Assembly (NCBI GenBank): GCA_963730315.1
Contig: CAVSRD010000007.1
Coordinates: 1-64,000 of the forward strand
Source: VRUE01 sp963730315
Lineage (GTDB): Bacteria; Actinomycetota; Thermoleophilia; Solirubrobacterales; 70-9
Length of the DNA: 64,000 bases
Direction: 5' to 3'
The position numbers were made by a program, and so were the translations under genes. Every line of letters starts with the position of its first letter. Positions within the stretch are counted from its first letter, which is position 1. Of this stretch, positions 46,023-53,601 are shown piece after piece. The notes beneath the pieces are model-generated. The model was given only the letters and a program-made list of their open reading frames with translations, did no database searches and had not been told where the DNA came from.

Positions 46023-46867
46023 ATGCCGCGCGTCGTCTTGCCCCGCACCGCCAAGCAGGCATTCATCTCGTTGTTCGCCTCGGTCCCGCCTTTGCTTGCC
46101 GCGGACGCCGCCCGGCGGGCCATTCGTGCCCCGCGCGCTGAGCGGGCGGGTTGGGTGCTGACCGCGGGGGTCCACGCCCTTCCCGGCGCCTACTTCGCCG
46201 CCGGGTTCCTGCGCCCAGGGCGCGGACGAGCCCGAACCTCGTCGGCCTCCAGCTGGCGACGGCGATCGGGGTCGCCGCGGGCGGCCGGTTCGCGCGGCGC
46301 CACCCGCTCGCCTGGGCGCTCGCCGCCGCCGAGCTTCCCGCCTGGCTCGCCTACACCCGCTGGTACTCGCGATTCGGCCGCGAGCCGTCCTCGGCGCTCG
46401 CGGTCGGGACCGTCCTCCCCGGGGACCTCTCGTTCGTCGAGCACGAACGCGGGCCGATCACGGCAGCCGAGCTGCGCGGACGACCCACCGTGCTGCTCTT
46501 CTACCGTGGCAACTGGTGCCCGCTCTGCATGGCGCAGGTCGGCGAGATCGCCGAGCGTTGGCGCGAGATCTCGTCGCTTGGCGCGCAGGTGGCGCTGGTC
46601 AGCCCGCAGGACGAGGGCCGCACCCGGGCGCTCGCGGCCCGCCACGACGTCGGGTTCCGCTACCTGCGCGACGACGGGCTCGCGGCCGCACGCCGACTGG
46701 GCATCGTGAACCCGGACGGCACCCCGGCGGGAATGGTCGGTTATGAGAGCGACACGGTCCTGCCGACCCTGGTCGTCACCGACGCCGATGGGCGCATCGT
46801 CTACGCCGACCAGACCGACAACTACCGGGTGCGACCGACGCCCGAGACCGTGCTCGCCGCTCTGTGA
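46023..46867 (+). CDS. Membrane-anchored peroxiredoxin-like (AhpC/TSA) protein, one frameshift
   Basis: The N-terminal part (two hydrophobic segments, FISLFASVPPLLAADAARRA and TAGVHALPGAYFAAGFLRPG) is in one frame from ATG 46023. The rest (VGLQLATAIGVAAGGRFARRHPLAWALAAAELPAW, then the thioredoxin-fold domain) is in another from about 46225. A single missing base there would join them. The redoxin domain has LLFYRGNWCPLCMAQVGEIAERW with the peroxidatic Cys in CPLC, and closes with PTLVVTDADGRIVYADQTDNYRVRP. Corrected length is about 281 residues. The next methyltransferase overlaps its stop by 4 bp. Confidence 0.78.
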
Positions 46868-47478
46868 GCAGCGATCCGGGTCACTGGCAGCGGGTCTATC
46901 GCGAGCGGCAGCCGCGGGAGATGAGTTGGTATGAGCGGGCGCCAGAGGTCTCGCTCGAGCTGATCGAGCGGGCCGCCCCGGCGCCGAACGCGGCGATCCT
47001 CGATGCCGGCGGGGGTGCGTCGAGCCTCGCCGGGCTCCTGATCGCGGCCGGCTACACAGACGTCACCGTCGCCGACCTCTCGAGGGCGGCGCTGGAGCGG
47101 GCGAGGGAAGATCTCGGCGAGGCCGCCGGGGAGATCCAGTGGGTCCAGGCCGATCTGCGCGACCATGACTTCGGGCGGCGCTTCGACCTCTGGCACGACC
47201 GCGCGGTGCTCCACTTCATGGTCGAGCCGAGCGATCGGGAGGGCTATCTCGCGACCCTGCGACGCTCCCTGCGCTCCGGAGGGCACGCCATCCTGGCCGC
47301 CTTCGGCCCCCAGGGACCGACGCGGTGCAGCGGCCTCCCCGTGGTCCGCTACAGCGCCGCCAAGCTCTCCCTGCTGCTGGGCGGCGACTTCGAACTCCTC
47401 TCCTCGCGGCTGCAGGACCATCGCACGCCCTCGGGCGCAACCCAGCAGTTCGTCTACGCGCACCTGCTGCGCAAGTAG
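46864..47478 (+). CDS. Class I SAM-dependent methyltransferase
   Basis: 204 residues from GTG 46864, overlapping the peroxiredoxin stop. Motif I AAILDAGGGASSLAGLL, motif II region VTVADLSRAALERARE, motif III ADLRDHDFGRRFDLWHDRAVLHFM and a closing HAILAAFGPQGPTRCSGLPVVRYSA. The opening HWQRVYRERQPREMSWYERAPEVS is typical of thiopurine-methyltransferase-like small enzymes. The actual substrate is unknown. Confidence 0.9.
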   Translation: MSSDPGHWQRVYRERQPREMSWYERAPEVSLELIERAAPAPNAAILDAGGGASSLAGLLIAAGYTDVTVADLSRAALERAREDLGEAAGEIQWVQADLRDHDFGRRFDLWHDRAVLHFMVEPSDREGYLATLRRSLRSGGHAILAAFGPQGPTRCSGLPVVRYSAAKLSLLLGGDFELLSSRLQDHRTPSGATQQFVYAHLLRK

Positions 47479-47517
47479 GTGCTCCCTCCCGTATGGAGGC
47501 GATCGCCGGAGGGTGGC

Positions 47518-49566
47518 TCACGGCTGTTCAGGCTGCCCGATCAGCGGCGTCTTGACCGGCGCCGCGAGGCCCAGGAAGGCGACAATCTGGTAGCCGCCGG
47601 GATTGGTCTGGATCGGCACGTTCTTCCAGTTGTTGGTGAGCCAGACGTTGCCGGAGGGATCGATCGCGACGCCGGTGCTGCGGACCAGCCCGTCGAACCC
47701 GTACCCGGTTTCGGGCGGCGAGATCGAGGCGCCGGTGCTGCGTTTGCCGACCGGGCAGCTCTGCGGCCGCGTGCCGCAGAGCTCGGAGAGACGGCGGCCG
47801 CTGAAGTTGGCGACCCAGACCTTGTCCTCGCCGTCGACCGCGATGCCCCAGGGGTTCTTGATGCCGCCGGAGCGGTAAGGGTTCTGCTTCGGCATCTGGC
47901 CGTTGGCGTTGATCAGGGTGACGCTGCCGCCCTTGCCGGGGCGGCCCTCGCGGTGGAACTGGCCGACGCAGGGGGCGACCACCCAGGTCGAGTTGGAGAC
48001 CCAGACGTTGCCGCCGCTGTCGGTGGCGAGGCCCATCGGCCGGTGCAGGCCGCCGCCCTGGAAGCGAGCCAGGACTCTTCCTTCAGGGCCGATCTTGACG
48101 ACGTTGGCGCTTCCGTTGCCGCCCACGTAGACGTTGCCCGCATCGTCGGTGGCGGCACCGAAGGGCCGTCTGAAGCCGAAGCCGCCCAGCAGCGAGAAGT
48201 AGTTTTCGGGGTAGTTGACCGCCTGCCCGGGCTTGCCGTTGGGGATCTCGGTGACGCTGTTGTTGCCGCAGTTCGCGACCCAGATGTTGTTGTGAACGTC
48301 GGCGACGGTCGCCTGCGGCCAGAAGATGTCGCCGACTTCCCAGCCGCCGGTGTAGGTCTCGACGAGCTTGCCCTTGTTGTTGCGTTTGATGCCGGCCCGG
48401 GCGAGATCCGGCGAGAGCGCTTTGCCGTTCGGCAGGTACTCGGAGACGCTGTTGTGCGGCGCTGCCTTCCTGCAGCCGGCTCCTTCGAAGCCGAAGTTGC
48501 CGAGCCAGATGTGATGGCGCTTGTCGATCGTGATCCCGAAGCCGACGCCGCTGGTCCCCCCGCTCTTGTAGGGCGAGCCGGGGAAGTACTTGCCGGTCGG
48601 AGTGAAGCGGAACAGCTTCCGACCGAAGCAGGCAGGCTGCCGCGACTTGCGGCTGTACTCGTAGTTGTTTCCGACCCAGATGCCGCCCTGGGCGTCGATC
48701 GCGAAGTTGCCGGGCCCGTCCATCCCCCGGGGGCTGCCTTCGAAGCGCAGGGCGAGCGTCCAGGCGTCCGGGAGTTCGCCGCGGCGCAGGGCGGGTGCGT
48801 AGCGGGAACGCCGCGCGGCCGCCAGGCGCGAGAGCTTGAACAGACCGCTGACGTTGTGCCACGGGTTGGTGGCGATGTTGACCGTGGCCTGCAGGGTGTC
48901 CGGCGCCGCGCCCCTGCCCGGAGCGCCGGCCTGCTTGAGGAGGTTCGCGCAGCGCTGGCTCTGGCGGCGGCAGAGGGTGAGCAGGTTGGCGAGCGAGTCG
49001 AAGGTGCGCAGGGTCGAGGTCGAGTTGCCGTTGGGGAAGCGGCTTACGACCGGGCTGAGCTTGCCGCTGCTGGCGCGGACCAGGTCGCGCGTCATCGCCG
49101 CCGCGTTGCGCAGACCGGGATCAGGGCCAGCGACCCGGCCGGCGTCGATGAACTGGGCCATCGCGAAGCCGATCGCCACCGTGGTGCGCTCGTTCACCGT
49201 CACCCGGCGGGGCACCGGCTTCACGCCGAGCGCGGCGGCGAGTCGGTATGTGTTGCCGGGGACCGGGAAACCCGCTTCGGCCGCCCCGCCGGGGCGGGTG
49301 GCGACCACGTACTTGACGGCGCCGGCGGTCGCCCCGCGGTAGCGCAGCGAGAAGGCGCCCCCGCGACCGCTGCGGGTGCTGCCGAGCAGCTCCGGCCCCT
49401 TCGCGCCCGGCTTCGCCGCCAGCAGCACGAGGTTCATGCCGCGCATCGGCACCTGGCCGGAGAGGGTCCCCCGCTTCGCGGCGAGAGCCGAGCTGGGGAC
49501 GAGGACGGCGATCAGGGCGAGGGTGACCGTCAGCGCGGCAACGGTCCCGGCGCGGCGTGCGAGCAA
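47518..49566 (-). CDS. Secreted beta-propeller protein (NHL/streptogramin-lyase-like)
   Basis: 682 residues. Signal peptide ARRAGTVAALTVTLALIAVLVPSSALA, an N-terminal domain of about 230 residues with a carboxypeptidase-regulatory-like start (GTLSGQVPMRG, GGAFSLRYRG), then a propeller made of repeats such as NFAIDAQGGIWVGNN, GITIDKRHHIWLGNFG, TVADVHNNIWVANC, AATDDAGNVYVGGNG, LATDSGGNVWVSN, IAVDGEDKVWVANF and VAIDPSGNVWLTNN. Probably an extracellular binding protein rather than a lyase. TTG 49566 follows AAGGAGAAG. Its own 5' end abuts the TetR fragment. Confidence 0.85.
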   Translation of the reverse strand: MLARRAGTVAALTVTLALIAVLVPSSALAAKRGTLSGQVPMRGMNLVLLAAKPGAKGPELLGSTRSGRGGAFSLRYRGATAGAVKYVVATRPGGAAEAGFPVPGNTYRLAAALGVKPVPRRVTVNERTTVAIGFAMAQFIDAGRVAGPDPGLRNAAAMTRDLVRASSGKLSPVVSRFPNGNSTSTLRTFDSLANLLTLCRRQSQRCANLLKQAGAPGRGAAPDTLQATVNIATNPWHNVSGLFKLSRLAAARRSRYAPALRRGELPDAWTLALRFEGSPRGMDGPGNFAIDAQGGIWVGNNYEYSRKSRQPACFGRKLFRFTPTGKYFPGSPYKSGGTSGVGFGITIDKRHHIWLGNFGFEGAGCRKAAPHNSVSEYLPNGKALSPDLARAGIKRNNKGKLVETYTGGWEVGDIFWPQATVADVHNNIWVANCGNNSVTEIPNGKPGQAVNYPENYFSLLGGFGFRRPFGAATDDAGNVYVGGNGSANVVKIGPEGRVLARFQGGGLHRPMGLATDSGGNVWVSNSTWVVAPCVGQFHREGRPGKGGSVTLINANGQMPKQNPYRSGGIKNPWGIAVDGEDKVWVANFSGRRLSELCGTRPQSCPVGKRSTGASISPPETGYGFDGLVRSTGVAIDPSGNVWLTNNWKNVPIQTNPGGYQIVAFLGLAAPVKTPLIGQPEQP

Positions 49567-49601
49567 GGCTTCTTCTCCTTAGATTTGGAAACCGACATTA
49601 T

Positions 49602-50010
49602 TGGCGTGCACCACTACTTCGGCGACAAGCGCGGACTCTTCCTCGCCGTCGCCCGCTCCGCGGTCGAGCGCATCCCCGCCATCGTGCGCACCGACCTGAC
49701 CGATCTCAGCGTCGAGGAGATGGTCGATGCCAACACCTCCGCCTGGCTCGACGCGGTCGAAGCGGGAAGCACGACATTCCTGGCCTTCGCCGGCGGCGGC
49801 CCGATCGGCCGCGACCCCCAGCTCGAAGCGCTCCAGGACGAGCTGCGCGACCGGCTCGCCGCTCGCATGCTCTCCAACCATGTCGGCACCGCCGAGATCC
49901 CCCCCGCCGCCCTGTTCACGATGCGCGCCTCGCTGGGGATGATCGAGCGGGCGATCCTGGACTGGATCACCGGCAGGGGCGGCAACCGCGAGCAGCTCGC
50001 GGCGGGGACA
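49602..50010 (+). pseudogene. TetR-family regulator fragment
   Basis: About 135 residues matching the end of the HTH and the ligand-binding domain of TetR repressors: VHHYFGDKRGLFLAVARSAVERIP, then helices VEEMVDANTSAWLDAVEAGSTTFLAFAGGGPIGRDPQLEALQDELRDRLAARML and ASLGMIERAILDWITGRG. The first DNA-binding helices are missing where the neighbouring propeller gene's leader begins, and the normal C-terminal helix is cut at the tRNA-like sequence. No start codon with an SD is seen. It cannot bind DNA as a normal TetR. Confidence 0.7.
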
Positions 50011-50012
50011 CA

Positions 50013-50044
50013 CAGGAGGTCGGCGGCTCGAATCCGGCTAGCTC
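50013..50044 (+). repeat. Degenerate copy of the tRNA-Ala(CGC) 3' end (possible att site)
   Basis: From 50013 the sequence CAGGAGGTCGGCGGCTCGAA continues TCCGGCTAGCTC, identical to 43042-43073 of tRNA-Ala(CGC) at 29 of 32 positions. The differences are in the T arm, and the final 12 bases match tRNA-Ala(CGC) rather than the TGC tRNA. There is no 5' half, so it is not a tRNA gene. It is what the far end of a tRNA-integrated element looks like. Confidence 0.65.
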
Positions 50045-50082
50045 ATTCGCAGAGCGGCAGTGCCCTGCCGCAGACCTCAGAC

Positions 50083-50490
50083 TCACATTCCGGGGAACAG
50101 CTCCCTCACCCGGAAATCGCCTGCGCCAGAAGCGATTGCGACGCTGGCGACCAAAGCCACGTAGACGCCGGATCCCTGACCGGCACCCGACGGGAAGTCG
50201 AAGGCGATCAGCCAGACCAGGAGGGTCGTCGCGACGACTGCGAGGATGTCGGCGGTGCCGTTCACGGAGAGATCTGGCCGGAAGAATCCGAATCGACCGC
50301 CCGTCAGCGCCGCCGCGATTCCACACAAGCCGACGATCAGGAAGAAGACGTCGGACACCGTCAGGAGCTCCCACCCGTTGCGGGTGGTGCCGCCTGGGCC
50401 GTCGGCCCACGGCATGAACAGGGAAGCGATCAGCAGCACGCCGCCGACACCGGCGAGAACGCGCCCGACTCCGGGATTGATCGTGCTCAC
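50083..50490 (-). CDS. Four-helix membrane protein of unknown function
   Basis: About 135 residues from GTG 50490 with a GGGAG SD. Four hydrophobic segments (VGRVLAGVGGVLLIASLFMPW, VFFLIVGLCGIAAALTGG, ADILAVVATTLLVWLIAFDF and GVYVALVASVAIASGAG). I do not recognise the family and see no catalytic motif. GTG overlaps the stop of the XRE regulator gene by 4 bp, so the regulator and membrane protein are co-translated; an autoregulated two-gene unit is likely. Confidence 0.8.
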   Translation of the reverse strand: MSTINPGVGRVLAGVGGVLLIASLFMPWADGPGGTTRNGWELLTVSDVFFLIVGLCGIAAALTGGRFGFFRPDLSVNGTADILAVVATTLLVWLIAFDFPSGAGQGSGVYVALVASVAIASGAGDFRVRELFPGM

Positions 50491-51290
50491 GGTTCTCCCT
50501 TTCTGAGCGCTTCCACGGTCGCCTGATCGGCCGGGAAGAGCAGCTCGATTGCCAGCTCGGACGTGGTCACCTCGAACGGGGTGTCGAAGCCCGCGAACAT
50601 GCCGAAGAAGGACCATTCGCCGCCGCCGGGGGCGCGCAGCCTCAGCGGCCCGAGGATCTCGCTGCCTGCGTCACCGACCGCATCCTCATTTCCGGACGCC
50701 GGGTAGGCGGCAACCTCCTCCATCAGCGACCGGAGCGAATCGTCGCCGGTCACCGCGATCTGCCTTGCCAGGCGCTCCAGGAAGTGCGCGCGCCAGCTGG
50801 CGAGATTGACGATGAGCGGCGCAAGCCCGTGGGGGTGAAGGCCGATCCGCAGGACGTTGATCGGTGGCTCGAGCAGCTCGGGGTCGATCTCGACGCCTTG
50901 GGTCAGGGCCGACATCGGGGCGTTGACCGAGACCACATTCCAGGCTCGGTCGAAGACGACCGCGGGGTAGGGATCATGGGCAGCGAGAATCCGTTCCAAC
51001 GCGGCGCGAACGGGGGCAAGCGCCGGATCCCCCAGGGGGCGCTCGGGAAAGGCGGGTGCATGGCCCGCGGCCAGCAAGAGCTGGTTTCGGTCCCGGAACG
51101 GGATCTCGAGCCGTTCGGCGACCTTGAGGAGCATCTCGCGCCCCGGCTTCGAGCGGCCGGTCTCGACGAAGCTCAGGTGGCGAGCCGAGATCCCCGCCTC
51201 GAGCCCCAGATCGAGTTGGGTCAGTCGCCGTCGCTCGCGCCACTCGCGAAGAAGCTGCCCCACCTCTACCTGGCTGCCGGCCGCGCCCAT
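50487..51290 (-). CDS. XRE-family regulator with MmyB-like ligand-binding domain
   Basis: 267 residues. The N-terminal Cro/C1-type helix-turn-helix is GQLLREWRERRRLTQLDLGLEAGISARHLSFVETGRSKPGREMLLKVAERL. The remainder is the PAS-like MmyB domain often seen with it (HDPYPAVVFDRAWNVVSVNAPMSALT, INVLRIGLHPHGLAPLIVNLASWRAHFLERLARQ, GEWSFFGMFAGFDTPFEVTTSELAIELLFPAD), thought to bind fatty-acid-like ligands. The target is probably the downstream membrane protein and possibly others. It is divergent from the cobalamin locus. Confidence 0.92.
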   Translation of the reverse strand: MGAAGSQVEVGQLLREWRERRRLTQLDLGLEAGISARHLSFVETGRSKPGREMLLKVAERLEIPFRDRNQLLLAAGHAPAFPERPLGDPALAPVRAALERILAAHDPYPAVVFDRAWNVVSVNAPMSALTQGVEIDPELLEPPINVLRIGLHPHGLAPLIVNLASWRAHFLERLARQIAVTGDDSLRSLMEEVAAYPASGNEDAVGDAGSEILGPLRLRAPGGGEWSFFGMFAGFDTPFEVTTSELAIELLFPADQATVEALRKGEP

Positions 51291-51439
51291 TGCATGAGCG
51301 ACCCTAGCCCTCGCCGGTAGGGCCGTCGATTACCTCGGGGTAAGATGCCCCCTTCCGCTCGCTGCGGCGCCTGCCCGATAGGAGCGCTTGCGAAGCGGCC
51401 GGTTGCCGGGTAGGCTGCCCGCGCCGGGCACATATTCCC

Positions 51440-51540
51440 CGGCCGGTGCAGACGCAGCGAAGCCGGTGCGATTCCGGCGCTGTCCCGCAACTGTGATGCC
51501 CCTTCGGGGATAAGCCAGGCCGACTGCCCTGCACCGAGCG
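51440..51540 (+). ncRNA. Cobalamin riboswitch aptamer
   Basis: Conserved core segments in order: GCCGGTGCGATTCCGGCGCTGTCCCGCAACTGTGA (about 51462-51495) and the B12 box AAGCCAGGCCGACTGCC (51512-51528). CGGTGCA (51444-51450) pairs with TGCACCG (51530-51536) to close the core. It lies about 80 nt upstream of the BtuF start codon and should switch the entire importer/assembly operon off when adenosylcobalamin binds. Earlier sequence (51400-51440) probably supplies helix P1/P2. Confidence 0.95.
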
Positions 51541-51594
51541 AACAAGCCCTCGGAGGAAGGGTGGTTCGTGCGGCGGCGCCGCCCGACCCGACCC

Positions 51595-51619
51595 CCTCCG
51601 CTGATGCGGAGGTTTTTTT
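51595..51619 (+). terminator. Riboswitch terminator hairpin that also contains the SD
   Basis: CCTCCGC (51595-51601), loop TGAT, GCGGAGG (51606-51612), then seven T (51613-51619): a textbook intrinsic terminator. The ATG of the btuF-like gene starts at the next base (51620). The only SD, GGAGG (51608-51612), is the 3' arm of the hairpin, 7 nt from the ATG. CGGAGG at 51551-51556 is perfectly complementary to CCTCCG (51595-51600) and could act as an antiterminator arm, freeing the SD at the same time. Confidence 0.85.
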
Positions 51620-52519
51620 ATGTTCAGATTCAAAGCCGGACGGTGGTCCGCGCTCACGCTCTGCGCCGTCACGCTCTGCGCCCTCGCGCTCTCTGCCTGC
51701 TCCGGTGGGCTTGCCGCAAACGGAGAGGTGGAGATTCCCCGCGAGCCGCATCGGATCGTCTCCCTCTCCCCTTCGGCGACCGAAGACCTCTACGCGGTGG
51801 GGGCGGGGGGCCAGGTGGTTGCCGTCGACTCCAACTCGACCTACCCGCCCGAGGCGCCGCGTACGAAACTCTCCGGCTACACGCCGAACCTCGAGGCGAT
51901 CGCCGCCTACCGACCCGACCTGGTCGTCGTCGCCGGGGACGCCGACCACGTCGTCGCCCAACTTCGGAAGTTGGGCGTTGCGGTCCTCGTCGAGCCCCCG
52001 GCGCCGGATCTGGCCGCCGCTTACAGCGAGATCGAGCAGCTCGGGAAGGCAAGCGGTCACCTCGACGGGGCACGCTCGGCGGTCGCCGGGATGAAGCACG
52101 AAATAGGCGCGATCGTGGCGGCGGCGCCGACGCCGAGCAAGCCGCTGAGCGTCTACCACGAGCTCGACCAGACCTACTTCTCGGCCACCTCGCGCACCTT
52201 CATCGGCCAGATCTACGCCCTGCTCGGACTGCGAAGCATCGCCGACGAGGCGAAGGGGTCGAGCGAATACCCGCAGCTCTCGGGCGAGTACGTGATCGCC
52301 CGCGACCCCGATCTGATCGTCCTCGCCGACACCGTGTGCTGCGGGCAGAGCGCTGCGACGGTCGCTGCCAGGCCGGGCTGGAGCAGGATCGCAGCGGTGC
52401 GCGATGGCGATCTCGTCTCCGTCGACGATTCGATCGCCTCGCGGTGGGGACCGCGCATCGTCCTCTTCGTCAAGAGGATCGCCAACGCGGTCGGAAAGCT
52501 CGAGGAACAGCGGGAATGA
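51620..52519 (+). CDS. btuF: Cobalamin ABC transporter substrate-binding lipoprotein
   Basis: 299 residues. Lipoprotein signal peptide ending in a lipobox (LALSAC|SGG, Cys about 27). The helical-backbone periplasmic fold shows IVSLSPSATEDLYAVGAGGQVVAVDSNSTYP, PNLEAIAAYRPDLVVV and the closing LIVLADTVCCGQSAATVAARPGWSRI, typical BtuF/TroA-type landmarks. It captures corrinoids outside the membrane for BtuCD. It follows the B12 riboswitch directly and overlaps btuC by 4 bp. Confidence 0.92.
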   Translation: MFRFKAGRWSALTLCAVTLCALALSACSGGLAANGEVEIPREPHRIVSLSPSATEDLYAVGAGGQVVAVDSNSTYPPEAPRTKLSGYTPNLEAIAAYRPDLVVVAGDADHVVAQLRKLGVAVLVEPPAPDLAAAYSEIEQLGKASGHLDGARSAVAGMKHEIGAIVAAAPTPSKPLSVYHELDQTYFSATSRTFIGQIYALLGLRSIADEAKGSSEYPQLSGEYVIARDPDLIVLADTVCCGQSAATVAARPGWSRIAAVRDGDLVSVDDSIASRWGPRIVLFVKRIANAVGKLEEQRE

Positions 52520-53601
52520 CCGCTTGGACCCTGGACACGCCTGCTCGGCGCGGTCCGCCGGCGCGCTCCGAGGTGCGGGCGCGGGGCGTCCCACTCGGCT
52601 GGGGAGGCTGCGCCGTGGCGTTCCTCGCGGGCTCGCTCGTCCTCGGGCTGTCGATCGGCCCGGTCGGCATCGGAACCGGCTCGATCGCGACCTCGGCCCT
52701 CTCCCACCTCCCCCTGCTCGACGCGCACTCGCCGCTGGGCGCGATCGACGAAGCGATCCTCTGGCAGGTGCGGGCGCCGCGCGTCGTGCTGGCGGCCTTG
52801 GTCGGCGGCATGCTCGCGACTGCCGGCTCCGCCTACCAGGGCGTGTTTCGCAATCCCCTTGCCGATCCCTACCTGCTGGGGGTCGCGGCCGGCGCCGGCC
52901 TCGGCGCCACGCTTGCGATCGCCTACGCCGGAGCTGGAACCGGCGAGCTGCTGCCGGTGGCGGCGTTCGCCGGGGCGATCGCCGGCGTGGCCGGCGCGTA
53001 CGCGCTCGGTCGCTCGGCCGGCGTTGCCGAGAGCACAGGCCCGCTGATCCTCGCCGGCGTCGCCGTCGCGGCCTTCATGACCGCGGCGCAGACCTTCGTG
53101 CAGGAGCAGCATGCGGCAACCCTGCGGGAGGTCTACTCCTGGCTGCTCGGCGGGTTCGGCGGCGCAGACTGGCATGAGGTCGCTCTCGTCGTGCCGTACG
53201 TCGCGATCGGCTCGGCGGTGATCCTGGCGCATCGGCGAGTCCTCGACGTGCTCAGCCTCGGCGACGAGGAGGCCGGGACGCTGGGGCTCGGCGTGCGGCG
53301 AGTGCGCCTGGCGATCGTCGTCGCCGCGACGGCCGGGACCGCCGCCGCGGTCGCGGTCAGCGGGCTGATCGGGTTCGTGGGAATCATCGTGCCCCACACG
53401 ATTCGGCTGCTCGTCTCCTCGAGCTACCGGGCGATCGTGCCGCTCTCGCTGCTGGCCGGGGGCGGCTTCCTCGTCCTGGCCGATCTGATCGCGCGCGCCG
53501 TCCTCTCGCCCGCGGAGCTGCCGATCGGCGTGGTGACGGCGTTCTTCGGAGCGCCCTTCTTCGCGATCGTCCTGCGAAGGGCACGGAGGGTCGGCCCTTG
53601 A
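52516..53601 (+). CDS. btuC: Cobalamin ABC transporter permease
   Basis: 361 residues of the FecCD/BtuC permease family with about ten transmembrane helices. Signature stretches: LWQVRAPRVVLAALVGGMLATAGSAYQGVFRNPLADPYLLGVAAGAGLGA, then GVRRVRLAIVVAATAGTAAAVAVSGLIGFVGIIVPHTIRLLV, with the L-loop contacting BtuD, and ELPIGVVTAFFGAPFFAIVL. ATG 52516 overlaps btuF, and the stop overlaps the btuD start by 4 bp. Confidence 0.94.
   Translation: MTAWTLDTPARRGPPARSEVRARGVPLGWGGCAVAFLAGSLVLGLSIGPVGIGTGSIATSALSHLPLLDAHSPLGAIDEAILWQVRAPRVVLAALVGGMLATAGSAYQGVFRNPLADPYLLGVAAGAGLGATLAIAYAGAGTGELLPVAAFAGAIAGVAGAYALGRSAGVAESTGPLILAGVAVAAFMTAAQTFVQEQHAATLREVYSWLLGGFGGADWHEVALVVPYVAIGSAVILAHRRVLDVLSLGDEEAGTLGLGVRRVRLAIVVAATAGTAAAVAVSGLIGFVGIIVPHTIRLLVSSSYRAIVPLSLLAGGGFLVLADLIARAVLSPAELPIGVVTAFFGAPFFAIVLRRARRVGP

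Larger units (their letters stand above)
43076..50044. mobile_element. Possible tRNA-Ala-associated genomic island
   Basis: This interval starts at the last base of tRNA-Ala(CGC) and ends in an imperfect copy of that tRNA's 3' 32 nt (29 of 32 identical). It holds accessory-type genes and has gene fragments at both extremities: a cysteine desulfurase piece at the left and a TetR piece at the right, each cut where tRNA sequence begins. No integrase, excisionase or transposase gene is visible, so it may be a decayed element or the product of recombination between tRNA-derived repeats. Confidence 0.35.

Noticed and set aside
50011..50060. Peptide reading QEVGGSNPASS at the end of the TetR frame
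   Set aside because: This is a translated tRNA 3' end, a common artefact, and I use it only as DNA evidence for the tRNA-like repeat.
47479..50526. 1015-residue plus-strand open frame over the propeller gene
   Set aside because: The first two thirds are antisense to the secreted propeller; only the TetR part (49602-50010) is real coding sequence.
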